A stretch of DNA of 64,000 nucleotides. Origin: CAVWDI01 sp963793095 (lineage in GTDB: Bacteria > Chloroflexota > Anaerolineae > Anaerolineales > UBA4823). The notes beneath the pieces were generated by a model that made no database searches, was not told where the DNA came from, and was given only the letters and a program-made list of their open reading frames with translations. Made by a program: the position numbers and the translations under genes. This document shows, one piece after another, positions 46,916 to 56,581 of the stretch (its first letter is position 1; every line of letters begins with the position of its first letter). The stretch spans positions 1 through 64,000 of the forward strand of contig CAWBYY010000003.1 in assembly GCA_963793095.1 (NCBI GenBank), in the 5' to 3' direction.

Positions 46916-47905
46916 ATGACAACTCCAATTAAAACCGGTGAGATTTTACGTGATCGATACCGTATCCAAAGGATCATTGGTCAGGGTGGGATGGGTAGTA
47001 TTTACCTGGCTGATGATATCAGGTTAGAGGGGAGGTTATGCGCCCTGAAAGAGGTTGAGCATACCTACGATTTAAATGAAGAATCAGTTGATCAGGCACG
47101 CGATCAATTTATGCGGGAGGCGACTGTACTTGCACGATTAGACCATCCTAACCTGCCAAAGGTCTCCGATTTTTTTTCTCATGCTGGGCGAGATTATTTA
47201 GTGATGGATTATGTGCCGGGCAAAGACCTTAGAACTTTGATGATTGAAGCCCGTCAAAAAGGAGATTTCCTGCTTGAGCGAGAAGTTTTAGGGTGGGCAA
47301 ATCAGCTTGCTGATGCATTGAGTTATTTACACAGCCAAACACCTCCAATAGTTCACAGAGATGTTAAACCCAGCAACCTGAAATTAACACCTAACAACAT
47401 ATTAAAGCTTGTCGACTTTGGGCTCGTAAAAATCCTGGCTTCAGACGAGGTGACTGTCACCATCCTTCAGGGACGCGGTACTGCTCTTTATACTCCTTTA
47501 GAACAATACGGCGGTGATACAGGCCATACTGATATTCGAAGTGATGTATATGCATTTGGTGCTACTCTATATCATCTATTAACCAATCACAGCCCTGTGG
47601 AAGCACGGGAATTATTCCTGGAGCCAGATTCCCTTGTCCCACCCCGGCAGCTCAATCCAAATTTAAGCCTTCGAACAGAAAGGGCAATACTCTGGGCAAT
47701 GAACCTTCACCCTGATGAACGACCTCAGAATATTGAGGAGTTTCGGAATGCCTTGTTGGGCGATTGGGACCCGGGAACAAGACCCAGGGCGGCTTTACCC
47801 ACTCCCGGTATGGAAGATGTTTTGAATTCACCAACAGAACGAATCTTAATCCTGGTTTCTTTGGGCTTGTTGTTACTTAGCTTAGCGATGACATTAATTC
47901 AATAA
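46916..47905 (+). CDS. PknB-type Ser/Thr protein kinase with C-terminal membrane helix
   Basis: This 329-residue protein has a full eukaryotic-like kinase domain: glycine loop GQGGMGSIYLA, Lys in CALKEVE, HRDVKPSN catalytic loop, DFGLVK, and ALYTPLEQYGG in place of the usual APE region. A single hydrophobic helix ends the protein (ILILVSLGLLLLSLAM), so the catalytic domain is cytoplasmic and there is no external sensor. TATAGT at 46902-46907 is 8 nt before the ATG and no Shine-Dalgarno is seen, suggesting a leaderless mRNA. The divergent FHA-winged-helix gene is the likely substrate or partner. Confidence 0.9.
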   Translation: MTTPIKTGEILRDRYRIQRIIGQGGMGSIYLADDIRLEGRLCALKEVEHTYDLNEESVDQARDQFMREATVLARLDHPNLPKVSDFFSHAGRDYLVMDYVPGKDLRTLMIEARQKGDFLLEREVLGWANQLADALSYLHSQTPPIVHRDVKPSNLKLTPNNILKLVDFGLVKILASDEVTVTILQGRGTALYTPLEQYGGDTGHTDIRSDVYAFGATLYHLLTNHSPVEARELFLEPDSLVPPRQLNPNLSLRTERAILWAMNLHPDERPQNIEEFRNALLGDWDPGTRPRAALPTPGMEDVLNSPTERILILVSLGLLLLSLAMTLIQ

Positions 47906-47938
47906 TGCATTTTCGTTGGAGAATTTTCAGAGTGTTAT

Positions 47939-50764
47939 TTACTTTGATTTTTTATTCTTAATTAAACGTTCAGAAATTGAACGCCAAAAAATTGTAATTA
48001 AAATACCTGTGAAGGCACCAATGACCGTGAATAGTATTACACTCCTGGAGATGGAACCCAGTATGTAACTTTCATTCTTTGGTATCTGGTATGCAAGTAT
48101 GGAATAAGCCAGCAGTCCTCCAACTAACGCTAACAGGCTGGTTCTCATACCCCATCTGACGTTGCCAACCAACGCAGATAGCCTGAATACAGCCCAGGAT
48201 ATTCCAAAGACAATTAGAATTGCAATCAGCCAGTCACCAATCTTAGTGTGGTTGGTTATTTCGGCCTCTTCAACTGGCAAATCGTTAGATGGAATTGCTA
48301 CATCTGTAGGGGATGGGGAGGAGGCTATTGCATTTTCGGTTTGTTGGGGAGTCGGGGTGATGCCATTTCCCGGTGAAGGGATATCGATACGTAAAATATC
48401 CGAGCTGGCCTGTTCACTTTCGGCATAAAACTCAAGAGTACCAGGTGCAGAAACGGAGAACGTGGTCTCGGCAATGCCGTTTTTTGTCGTTTCTGTTTGT
48501 CTCGTGCTGCTCACTTCTCCAACAAGGGCTTGTACAAAATCAACTGGCGTTCCATCTGGTACAGGATTGCCGTTGTGGTCAAGGATCACTCCGGTTTTAA
48601 GCGGGATAACATCACCTACATTAAATTCAGGATCAGGTTGAGGTTCAGGTGTAGTTTGTATATCAACCAACCCTTCCTGATCGATATTTATCATTAATGG
48701 AATTACCTGATCAGGGTCAGGAAAGAGTACATTGTTTAAATCATAATTTATCCCTGATACAGAAACTGGCGATGAGCCTGCAGGTTGGATCTCCCTGAAC
48801 AGCAAGTAGGATGCCAGGTCTATAAATTGGGGCGTTTTCGAATAGAGGGTATAAAAGGCTGTTAATTTTGAAATATTGGTTGCATCCATAAAATATGGGG
48901 CATTAAATGAAAATACGATCAATCTTTTTTGTTGAAACAGATCTGGGCGTTCATCAAGAAACTGATTAAGTATCGTATAGGCGCCGTATTCCTGATCATT
49001 ATCGAGCATAGAAAAGACGACCCAATTTGTACGCTTCAAATCAAGTTCCAACTGAGATACGTTTGTTGAGCCGTCTAATAATTCCTGCAGGTCGGTTATT
49101 GAATAAGATGATAAATTGAAAGGGGATACCTGCCCACCAGCCTGTGGGCCGTATCTTCTTGTGACAAATTCTTGAAGGGATTTTTCCCCCAATAAAGGTT
49201 GTTCAACGCATTGACTGCATTGTCTGGCCTCTCTTGTATCGCTGATGAAAACAATACGATCATTTTGATTGGGGGGATCGGGGATTGTCTCATCCAATTC
49301 AATTTCTGATGGGCTGATCAACGTCGCCCCTTGTCTGGCAACCTCAAATACCATTTGTTGGGGTTCTTCCACTACTGAAGGGACGAGTGGGAATTCAATA
49401 ACCCTGTTTAAAGAAAAATCCTTAAAAAGTTTTTGTTTTAAATTCAGTATACGAAGGACTGATTCATCCACTCTTTGGGCGAATGCGTTATCTTCTCTGT
49501 ATTTTTGGGCAAAAAATTCTAATGTCTGAATTGTTGCGGTACTTAAATCCTCCTCTTCAATGGATGTAAAATCGGAGATATATAAGATGTCATTTCCTGC
49601 AAGGAAGGCGTTTAAAGCCACCCGTCTGATATCAAAATCCTGGTTGGTGAGATCATAGAATCTACGGATAGCCTGGCTGCTTAAATTATCGCTGATTAAA
49701 ACTCCACCATTTTGCCTCCACAAATCAAGTTCCGGCAATTCAAGTAGCAGGTTCAGCGCCTGCGGATCCAGGCTTACAGGGCGAGTGGTAGCGCGTATAT
49801 TTCCCTGCAATCCCTGATAACGGATATGAGAAGTCAGCAGTGCATCGGTTGTTTCTTCTTGAGCACGTGCATCGCCGGTTGTATTGAAAAAAGGCTCTAA
49901 ATCGAAAGAGATCAAATCGTCCATAGTCTTACGAACTGTGGCGACTTCATCTTCAGGAAGTCTATCTGCGCCTCCGTGGCCGGGAAAATGTTTTGATACA
50001 ACTGCAACTTTTCCTTCACTTCCTACATGGATGCCTTGAATGTAGTTTCTCCCCAGCTCGCTCACCCAGTATGGATCCCCGCCGAATGTCCTGGTCCCAA
50101 GATCTTGAGTATCATCAGTTTCAGGAGATTCTAAAATATCCAGTGATGGTCCAATCAGAAGATTTATGCCCAAAGAAGCTAATTCATTTCCGAGGATTTT
50201 CCCAATCTCGCCAGCTAGTTCAGAGTTCCATGTCGCTCCAAGCGCCATTAGATTTGGTAATTGAGTTATTCCATAAAGAACCTGATCATAGGCAAAACCA
50301 TCTCCTTCTTGCGGCATAGCAATCAGGAGGGGAATGTATGCTGGCAGGAAAGATTCTTCAGTGTTTGGTTCATTAAGGGTTTGTTGGGATGAAGTCCATT
50401 CAATCTGTTGGAGTTTACGCGTCATTGACCTTAATTGCCGGGTCGTCTCCTCTGGGGATTGGCTGATATGGGTTAAGTTGTCATTTTCCGCAAGGATAAT
50501 TACATTCCCGATATGGTGATTTGCGATCAGGCCATAAATTGCAGATTCTGGCCCGACATCTGTCCCTTCAAAAGCGATTAAAAATAGTTGACCAATTTTT
50601 TCTTCTGGGGTCAATCTATTAAGTATTTCAATTGATCCAGATTCTGGTGTGTTTGTGATAGTTTGGGCAAAAGTACCAACCACTGGCGTTACACTAACAA
50701 CTGCCATAACGAGGACAATAATTACCCTGATCGATTTTTGGATTAAAATAAGTCCTGAATTCAT
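47939..50764 (-). CDS. Membrane-anchored glycoside hydrolase family 3 protein
   Basis: The 941-residue protein starts with a signal or anchor helix (residues 10-32). A GH3 domain follows (about 45-450) with VSKHFPGHGGAD near 257 and the nucleophile loop GVLISDNLSS. Then come a second alpha/beta domain, an Ig-like segment of about 100 residues, a Pro/Thr/Ser-rich linker, and three membrane helices at the C-terminus. Beta-N-acetylhexosaminidases of this family (NagZ type) have an Asp-x-His dyad shortly after the FPGHG motif; here the segment reads PEDEVATV and lacks it. Activity on muropeptides or chitin-like glycans is therefore uncertain. It is third on the minus strand after GDPD and the CoA-transferase subunit. 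Confidence 0.83.
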   Translation of the reverse strand: MNSGLILIQKSIRVIIVLVMAVVSVTPVVGTFAQTITNTPESGSIEILNRLTPEEKIGQLFLIAFEGTDVGPESAIYGLIANHHIGNVIILAENDNLTHISQSPEETTRQLRSMTRKLQQIEWTSSQQTLNEPNTEESFLPAYIPLLIAMPQEGDGFAYDQVLYGITQLPNLMALGATWNSELAGEIGKILGNELASLGINLLIGPSLDILESPETDDTQDLGTRTFGGDPYWVSELGRNYIQGIHVGSEGKVAVVSKHFPGHGGADRLPEDEVATVRKTMDDLISFDLEPFFNTTGDARAQEETTDALLTSHIRYQGLQGNIRATTRPVSLDPQALNLLLELPELDLWRQNGGVLISDNLSSQAIRRFYDLTNQDFDIRRVALNAFLAGNDILYISDFTSIEEEDLSTATIQTLEFFAQKYREDNAFAQRVDESVLRILNLKQKLFKDFSLNRVIEFPLVPSVVEEPQQMVFEVARQGATLISPSEIELDETIPDPPNQNDRIVFISDTREARQCSQCVEQPLLGEKSLQEFVTRRYGPQAGGQVSPFNLSSYSITDLQELLDGSTNVSQLELDLKRTNWVVFSMLDNDQEYGAYTILNQFLDERPDLFQQKRLIVFSFNAPYFMDATNISKLTAFYTLYSKTPQFIDLASYLLFREIQPAGSSPVSVSGINYDLNNVLFPDPDQVIPLMINIDQEGLVDIQTTPEPQPDPEFNVGDVIPLKTGVILDHNGNPVPDGTPVDFVQALVGEVSSTRQTETTKNGIAETTFSVSAPGTLEFYAESEQASSDILRIDIPSPGNGITPTPQQTENAIASSPSPTDVAIPSNDLPVEEAEITNHTKIGDWLIAILIVFGISWAVFRLSALVGNVRWGMRTSLLALVGGLLAYSILAYQIPKNESYILGSISRSVILFTVIGAFTGILITIFWRSISERLIKNKKSK

Positions 50765-50809
50765 TATATGATTTTACTAAGTCCCGGAAGAAATGATGTT
50801 AGAGTGTAT

Positions 50810-51634
50810 TTATTTTTCTAATAAAATTATTTTCCGGATTAATTCCTTTCGAGCCGCTCCTCCCAGCATTTCCAGGCGTCTGATACCAAAGGGATCAATT
50901 TCTTCTCGCAGCAATTGCAATTCTTCTACTGATGGGTTTGGTGTTTCTATTAAATCGGGCGAAATATCAAATTCAAAACCTGTACGAATCCTTATTTGTT
51001 CCATTTTTATACCAGGGTGTACGGTTGTCAATCTCATTCTAGAATCGGTTGGATGCTCACCCCCCTTAAAATCGAACTGGCCCAAATTGGACACAAGATA
51101 AAGCGGTCCATCTCCCAACCTGCGGTTTGGATTGTGGCCTAAGCCTGATAGAAAATCGATTTTTGGAACAAAGGTTGTACGTGAATGACGGGGCACATAA
51201 AGGTAAATATTAGAGATGAATGTGGTCAGATCTGGAATACCGCCTGTTCCAGGGAGTCTCAGCCGAGGTGTGCGGTAATTTTTTCCAATCGCAATGTTAT
51301 TAAAATTACCATGCTGGTCAATTTGAGCTGGGCGGAAAAATTCCTTGGGCTTTAATCTTGGCAGCATTTCTGCAGCGGCTCTCGCAAAGCCCACATTTTT
51401 TAATGACCTGTCCAACCATAAATTTTCAATATTAGAAATGCTTATTGGGGCAGGGACTCTGCAAATCCCCTGACCTATTGCTGACATGAAATACAAATTT
51501 GGCGCATGTGTAATTCGGGCCAATAAATATGCAGCCGCTACGAGTGGTGTCGCTAAACCTTGCGCAACAATCTCACCATCCCGAATCTGGCGCGAGATGC
51601 ATATGACCATATATTCATCAAACGTTATGTCCAT
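50810..51634 (-). CDS. CoA-transferase family I subunit B-like protein, without subunit A
   Basis: The 274-residue protein resembles the beta subunit of glutaconate CoA-transferase and the IpdB type of ring-cleaving hydrolases (GLATPLVAAAYLLARITHAPN, PGTGGIPDLTTF, VYLVSNLGQFDF-like strand, MRLTTVHPG). The SENG-type motif with the catalytic Glu is not seen. No alpha subunit gene is next to it; its neighbours are GDPD upstream and GH3 downstream. Either the partner is elsewhere or the protein has a different role. The family call rests on scattered motifs and overall length. Confidence 0.72.
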   Translation of the reverse strand: MDITFDEYMVICISRQIRDGEIVAQGLATPLVAAAYLLARITHAPNLYFMSAIGQGICRVPAPISISNIENLWLDRSLKNVGFARAAAEMLPRLKPKEFFRPAQIDQHGNFNNIAIGKNYRTPRLRLPGTGGIPDLTTFISNIYLYVPRHSRTTFVPKIDFLSGLGHNPNRRLGDGPLYLVSNLGQFDFKGGEHPTDSRMRLTTVHPGIKMEQIRIRTGFEFDISPDLIETPNPSVEELQLLREEIDPFGIRRLEMLGGAARKELIRKIILLEK

Positions 51635-51719
51635 TTTCTGTAAGTTCGTATTTTATGTCCCGTATTTTTATGGTTTTATTTTTGAATCATAAGTGTAATC
51701 CATACTTATTGCAAGCTGA

Positions 51720-52469
51720 TTAACGGGTATATAAAAGCTGTTTCGCCAATAATGGATTATCGGTAAAAATCCCATCAATTCCCATATCAATCAAATTCAG
51801 AATTTCTTTGTTATTATTCACAGTAAACGCAAAAACAAATTTATTCTTTTTGTGATATTTTTTTATCAGTTCTTGTGTGATATCCCGGAAATAAAAATGA
51901 ATGCTGTCATATTTAACCAGTTTTCCCCCGATCAATTCCGCCCAATATCCATTTTTCCCTGGCGGCACCAGGATACCAGTATCGATATCCGGGGAAAAAC
52001 GGCGCACTGAAATTAAATCGAGGGGATTGAATGAGGATATTAGAGTCCTATCAATAATATTTCTGTTATGGATCATTCGGGCTACTTTTACTGCAAGCCC
52101 GGTCTGGTGAAAAAATTGAGTCTTGATCTCGATATTAAGCAAAGCAGATTCTTCAAAAATAGATAATATTTCCAATAATGTTGGAATCCTTTCCTCATTA
52201 AATTTTTGATCAAAATAACTACCAGCATCCATAGTCTTTAATTCATTTAAGCTGAAATTTTTTAGATTCCCCTGGCAGTCAGTTGTTCGATCTACCTCTC
52301 TGTCATGAAAAACTACGATCTGACCATCCTTACTTAATCGTACATCCAGTTCTATGGCATCCGCTTTTTGATCAACAGCCAGCTGAAACGAGGCCAGCGT
52401 ATTTTCTGGAGCGTGTGCGCTTGCACCACGATGGGCGATAACGGCAGGTTTTGGGAGAAGTTTGAGCAT
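51720..52469 (-). CDS. Glycerophosphodiester phosphodiesterase
   Basis: Enzymes of this family hydrolyse glycerophosphodiesters to glycerol-3-phosphate and an alcohol, recycling phospholipid head groups. The 249-residue protein has IAHRGASAHAPENTLASF at the start (catalytic His, metal Glu), ELDVRLSKDGQIVVFHD (Glu, Asp and second His), and later IEIKTQF. There is no signal peptide, so it acts in the cytoplasm. A TIM-barrel end (GIDGIFTDNP) is intact. It is divergent from the GT2 gene. Confidence 0.92.
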   Translation of the reverse strand: MLKLLPKPAVIAHRGASAHAPENTLASFQLAVDQKADAIELDVRLSKDGQIVVFHDREVDRTTDCQGNLKNFSLNELKTMDAGSYFDQKFNEERIPTLLEILSIFEESALLNIEIKTQFFHQTGLAVKVARMIHNRNIIDRTLISSFNPLDLISVRRFSPDIDTGILVPPGKNGYWAELIGGKLVKYDSIHFYFRDITQELIKKYHKKNKFVFAFTVNNNKEILNLIDMGIDGIFTDNPLLAKQLLYTR

Positions 52470-52524
52470 TATATTGTCTTAAATTTACATTTCGGTCTAT
52501 GAGGAGACAGGTTTTATTTAGGAT

Positions 52525-52530
52525 TATAAT
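52525..52530 (+). promoter_or_regulatory. -10 box abutting the GT2 start
   Basis: TATAAT ends 6 nt before the ATG at 52537, so the transcript would begin at or next to the start codon. No clear -35 element is present. Confidence 0.45.
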
Positions 52531-52536
52531 TGGCGC

Positions 52537-53220
52537 ATGAACTTAAGTGTAATAATCCCTGTCTATAATGAATCGAATACTATTGAGGAAATTCTAAATA
52601 GAGTTAAACAAACTGGTTTGGCTGGTGAAGTAGTTATCGTTGATGATGGATCAACAGACGGTACAAAAGAGATATTAGCCGGGTTGGATGGGGAAGGGCC
52701 AATCAAAGTGGTATACCATGATTCCAATCAGGGAAAGGGAAGTGCAGTAGTTACGGGTATTAAGAATGCGACCGGTGAGGTAGTCCTGATTCAAGATGCT
52801 GACCTTGAATACGATCCGCGTGATTATCCTGCGCTGATGCAACCGATTGAAGAAGAAATTGCTGATATTGTTTATGGATCACGTTTCCTGGGAGGGCCTC
52901 GCAGACCAACCATGTTCTGGCATATGGTAGCAAATAAGTTGCTCACACTGGCTACAAATATTCTCTATAATAACATCCTCACTGATATGGAAACCGGGTA
53001 TAAAGTATTTCGAAAAGAAGTATTGAACGGCATCACAATTCATGCAAAGAGTTTTAACTTTGAACCTGAATTTACGGCAAAAGTCTTGAAGCGCAAATTC
53101 CGAATTTATGAGGTTCCAATCAGGTTTACACCCCGGGATTATGATGAGGGGAAAAAGATCAAATTAAGTGATGCTTTCGAAGCACTCTGGACATTATTCA
53201 AGTATAGATTTGTTGATTAA
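52537..53220 (+). CDS. Family 2 glycosyltransferase (dolichyl-phosphate mannose synthase-like)
   Basis: This 227-residue cytoplasmic GT2 enzyme has the nucleotide-sugar pocket VIIPVYNESNTIEEIL, DDGSTDGTKEIL, the DxD region IQDADLEYDPRD, and METGYKVFRKEVL. It lacks the membrane helices seen in some relatives. Enzymes of this type load mannose or glucose onto a polyprenyl phosphate, which then feeds membrane glycosyltransferases. Its 3' end overlaps the convergent recJ by 4 nt. The sugar donor cannot be named from sequence. Confidence 0.9.
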   Translation: MNLSVIIPVYNESNTIEEILNRVKQTGLAGEVVIVDDGSTDGTKEILAGLDGEGPIKVVYHDSNQGKGSAVVTGIKNATGEVVLIQDADLEYDPRDYPALMQPIEEEIADIVYGSRFLGGPRRPTMFWHMVANKLLTLATNILYNNILTDMETGYKVFRKEVLNGITIHAKSFNFEPEFTAKVLKRKFRIYEVPIRFTPRDYDEGKKIKLSDAFEALWTLFKYRFVD

Positions 53221-54929
53221 TCAATCACCTGCCAGGATTTAATATCTTTGATATTTAACTGGAGGGTGCTTCGCCCATTGTATTCATTCAATTCAAAAGT
53301 ATATATAATATTGATAAATTCTGGCATAACATCCTGCCAGTAACCCTGCCTGAAAGCAATTGCATCATATGTGATATGCCCATCCGTAAGAACTAATTTC
53401 AGGTGCTGTTTGTCATTTCCAACATTTTTCTTGCCAAGTACCCGGACTCCAAAGGAAGCAAAATGGGCAGGGGGATTGCCACGACCTGTTGGTTGGAGAT
53501 GTTCCAATTTATCTAATAATTCAAAATTCAGATCTGACAGCTGTAAGTCGATATCAGCTTTGATAGTCTGTTGAAGATCGGCTGTGCCCAACTCTTTTTC
53601 AGCTATGCCTGTTAATTGGTTGGATAAATCATAAATATTTTCGTTTTTAATTGAAAATCCCGCCGCAGCAGAATGACCTCCAAACCTGATAAGCAATTCG
53701 GAACATTCTTCCAGCGCATTGGTAATATGAAATTCTGGAATGCTTCTGCACAAACCACGCGATGTTTCTTCACCCAGTGCGATTACCACCGCAGGTCTGT
53801 AATATTTCTCAGTCAGCCGGGAAGCCACTAACCCGATAATGCCCTGTTCAAATTCCGGACCGGAAACAAATATTAAAGGCGCTTCAGTCTCAGTTTTCAA
53901 GACGATTTCTTCAGCTTTTTTTTGCTGTTCCTGCGTGAGTCGCTGGCGTTCCCGGTTTGAACTTTCCAGTTTTTGGGCTAATAAACCTGCCTCAGATTGA
54001 CTTTCTGCCAACAACAGGTCAAGGGAATTCTGAGCGGTATCAAGACGTCCTGCAGCATTTAATCTTGGTCCAAGAACATAGCCTATCGTGCTTGAATTTA
54101 TTTTTGAAGGATTCTGGCTGGTGACTCCGATCAAAGCTTTTAAACCGGGTCTAGTTGAAGAGCGCAATTGTTTAATTCCACCACGTACCAATGCCCGATT
54201 TTCACCCAGCAATGGGGCTAAATCGGCGACTGTACCCAGTGCAACAAAATCGAGGTATAACTCAGGATCAGGAAAGATCGATTTACTATTTGTCTTATTC
54301 GATTGTTGGTTGAGTGCATCTAATAATTTATAAGCCAGTCCGACACCTGTGAGGTCTTTATCAGGATAAGGGTCGTCCTGCCGGCGGGGGTTGATGACAG
54401 CCAGGGCATTGGGGAGTTCTACTCCAGGTCTGTGGTGGTCTGTGATGATCATGTCAATCCCAAGTTGATTTGCATAATCGATTTCTTCAACTGCTCGAAT
54501 TCCACAATCCACTGTAATTACAAGTTGGATACCTTGATCATGCAGGGTTTTTATCGCATCTGGATTCAGCCCGTAACCCTCTTCAAAACGGTCAGGAATA
54601 TAACTTTTGACCTGGGCTCCGGAAAGTTGCAATGAATTGGTCAACAATGCTGTTGCCGTTACACCATCTACATCATAATCTCCATAAATTACGATTGATT
54701 GGTTTTTATCAATTGCATGGGATATCCGGTCAACAGCTTCTCCCATAGATGACATATTAAAGGGATCAGATTCTATTGGTGCAGCTGCGTTAATAAAATC
54801 TTCGGCTTGCTCAGACGAGCTAATACCGCGATTAAACAGAATCTGGCGAATTATTGGATCATAATCCTTCAATGCGTCATGTACTTCTTCGGAAATTGGA
54901 TTGGCGATTTCCCATCGTTTATCTTTCAT
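53217..54929 (-). CDS. recJ: Single-stranded-DNA-specific exonuclease RecJ
   Basis: RecJ degrades single-stranded DNA 5' to 3' in recombination and mismatch repair. The 570-residue protein shows the DHH phosphoesterase motifs: IYGDYDVDGVTATAL, VTVDCGIRAVEE, IITDHHRPG (near residue 162), GVGLAYKLLD with GTVADLAPL, and the DHHA1 domain GGHSAAAGFSI. The C-terminal OB-like domain follows (LQPTGRGNPPAHF). Size is standard for bacterial RecJ. It is convergent with the GT2 gene and divergent from the YvcK gene. Confidence 0.95.
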   Translation of the reverse strand: MKDKRWEIANPISEEVHDALKDYDPIIRQILFNRGISSSEQAEDFINAAAPIESDPFNMSSMGEAVDRISHAIDKNQSIVIYGDYDVDGVTATALLTNSLQLSGAQVKSYIPDRFEEGYGLNPDAIKTLHDQGIQLVITVDCGIRAVEEIDYANQLGIDMIITDHHRPGVELPNALAVINPRRQDDPYPDKDLTGVGLAYKLLDALNQQSNKTNSKSIFPDPELYLDFVALGTVADLAPLLGENRALVRGGIKQLRSSTRPGLKALIGVTSQNPSKINSSTIGYVLGPRLNAAGRLDTAQNSLDLLLAESQSEAGLLAQKLESSNRERQRLTQEQQKKAEEIVLKTETEAPLIFVSGPEFEQGIIGLVASRLTEKYYRPAVVIALGEETSRGLCRSIPEFHITNALEECSELLIRFGGHSAAAGFSIKNENIYDLSNQLTGIAEKELGTADLQQTIKADIDLQLSDLNFELLDKLEHLQPTGRGNPPAHFASFGVRVLGKKNVGNDKQHLKLVLTDGHITYDAIAFRQGYWQDVMPEFINIIYTFELNEYNGRSTLQLNIKDIKSWQVID

Positions 54930-55066
54930 CTTCAGTGTTTTAACATCCCGCTATTATTTAGAAAAACTATTAAATTTATAAGAATTGTGAACCAGTGATC
55001 TCACCCCAAATCAATCTGGTATTTAATATCTCTATAAAAAGAGTATAGCATAATTTGGTTTCTGAA

Positions 55067-56470
55067 ATGAATGAACAGGCAGGACATGAATACAAGTTGA
55101 CGGGATTAATAAAGGCTGCTATTATCTCCAGCGGTATGGAGAAAAATAGTAAAAATTGGTCGAGACGAGCCAGTGAAGCCTTGCGTGCTTACACGTTCTG
55201 GTTAGTTCCGGGCGTCGGAGTTAAACGCTGGTTTATCTTGATTCTTCTGGGAATAACCCTTATCAGTTTTGGTGTGGCTGTTTTTGTATTGGACGTTTAT
55301 CGATCATCACCTGAAACGTGGTGGTTGCCAATACTATCGACAATCTCGTTGCAGTTTCTCCCGCGACCATTGAGAGCGCTGATATTCGGGGGATTGGGTA
55401 TTGCGGTTCTGCTTCTCGGTATCCAGGGATTGAATCGATCCTTAATGAAGCCTTTTGTCGTTCCAGGAAAAGGCGTCGCGGATACGATTAAAACCCACAG
55501 ACAGCGAGAACGGGGACCACGAATTGTGGCAATTGGCGGAGGGCATGGTCTTGCCACTTTATTGCGAGGTCTGAAATTATTTTCACACAATTTAACTGCT
55601 ATTGTTACCGTGGCTGACGATGGTGGATCTTCGGGAAGACTGAGAAAAGAACTTGGAATTTTACCTCCTGGTGATATACGCAACTGCCTGGCTGCATTAT
55701 CCAATGATGAAGCATTTATGGGTCAGTTATTTCAGTACCGTTTTCCTAGCGGACATTCCGGTCTTGAGGGGCATTCTTTTGGGAATCTATTTATTACTGC
55801 CCTGGCAGAAATAACTGGCAGCTTCGAAGAAGCGGTGGCGGAATCAGGCCGGGTTCTTGCTGTTTACGGGAGAGTTTTGCCCTCCACAATTCATAACATT
55901 CAATTAATAGCAGATGTGATGCTGCCGCATATGGTTGGAAAATTCCGGGTGGAAGGCGAAAGTAAAATTCCTGAAAGTGAAGGCAAGGTTCACCGGGTAT
56001 GGCTGGAACCGAACAACCCGCCAGCTTATCCGGATGCTATAAAATCGATTTTAGCGGCTGATATTATCATCGTGGGGCCAGGCAGTTTATATACTAGCCT
56101 CATCCCAAATTTACTAGTCCCGGATATATCTGAAGCGATTAGAGCCAGTAAAGGATTGAAGATATTTGTCTGTAATGTCGCCACCCAGCCGGGCGAAACG
56201 GATGGATTTTCATGCGAGGAGCATCTGCTTGCATTAGAGGAACATTCAGTAAGTGGGATGTATGATGTCGTTGCTGTGAATAATTGTTTTTCAGGTAACT
56301 TACCCAAAAATGTTGATTGGGTGAAAACCGATGGGCAAAGAATCCATGGTTTCGCATTATACCAATCTGATCTTGTGGACAGCATCCATCCCTGGCGCCA
56401 CGATTCACAAAAATTAGCAGAAGTAATCATGGATTTATACCAGGAAAAGACTGGTCCTCTGGTAGAATAG
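55067..56470 (+). CDS. YvcK/CofD family protein (gluconeogenesis factor) with N-terminal membrane helices
   Basis: The C-terminal two thirds match YvcK: IVAIGGGHGLATLLRGLK, VTVADDGGSSGRLRKELG, PPGDIRNCLAAL, GHSFGNLFITAL and IIVGPGSLYTSLIPNLLV. In Bacillus, YvcK binds UDP-sugars and links carbon metabolism to cell wall synthesis. Here the first 130 residues add two or three hydrophobic helices, so the protein is probably membrane bound, unlike the Bacillus form. The start is uncertain: TTG 55055 sits directly after a CATAAT box, and ATG 55067 is 12 nt beyond it. The glycolytic genes follow 112 nt downstream. Confidence 0.88.
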   Translation: MNEQAGHEYKLTGLIKAAIISSGMEKNSKNWSRRASEALRAYTFWLVPGVGVKRWFILILLGITLISFGVAVFVLDVYRSSPETWWLPILSTISLQFLPRPLRALIFGGLGIAVLLLGIQGLNRSLMKPFVVPGKGVADTIKTHRQRERGPRIVAIGGGHGLATLLRGLKLFSHNLTAIVTVADDGGSSGRLRKELGILPPGDIRNCLAALSNDEAFMGQLFQYRFPSGHSGLEGHSFGNLFITALAEITGSFEEAVAESGRVLAVYGRVLPSTIHNIQLIADVMLPHMVGKFRVEGESKIPESEGKVHRVWLEPNNPPAYPDAIKSILAADIIIVGPGSLYTSLIPNLLVPDISEAIRASKGLKIFVCNVATQPGETDGFSCEEHLLALEEHSVSGMYDVVAVNNCFSGNLPKNVDWVKTDGQRIHGFALYQSDLVDSIHPWRHDSQKLAEVIMDLYQEKTGPLVE

Positions 56471-56581
56471 TAGGTTGGCGATTGATTGTCAATAATTGAA
56501 ACCAATTTGCAAAATAGCTCAAATCAAATGGCTGACTGTTATAAAAAAATTTAAAAACAAAAATATTTTTGGAGGCATTTC

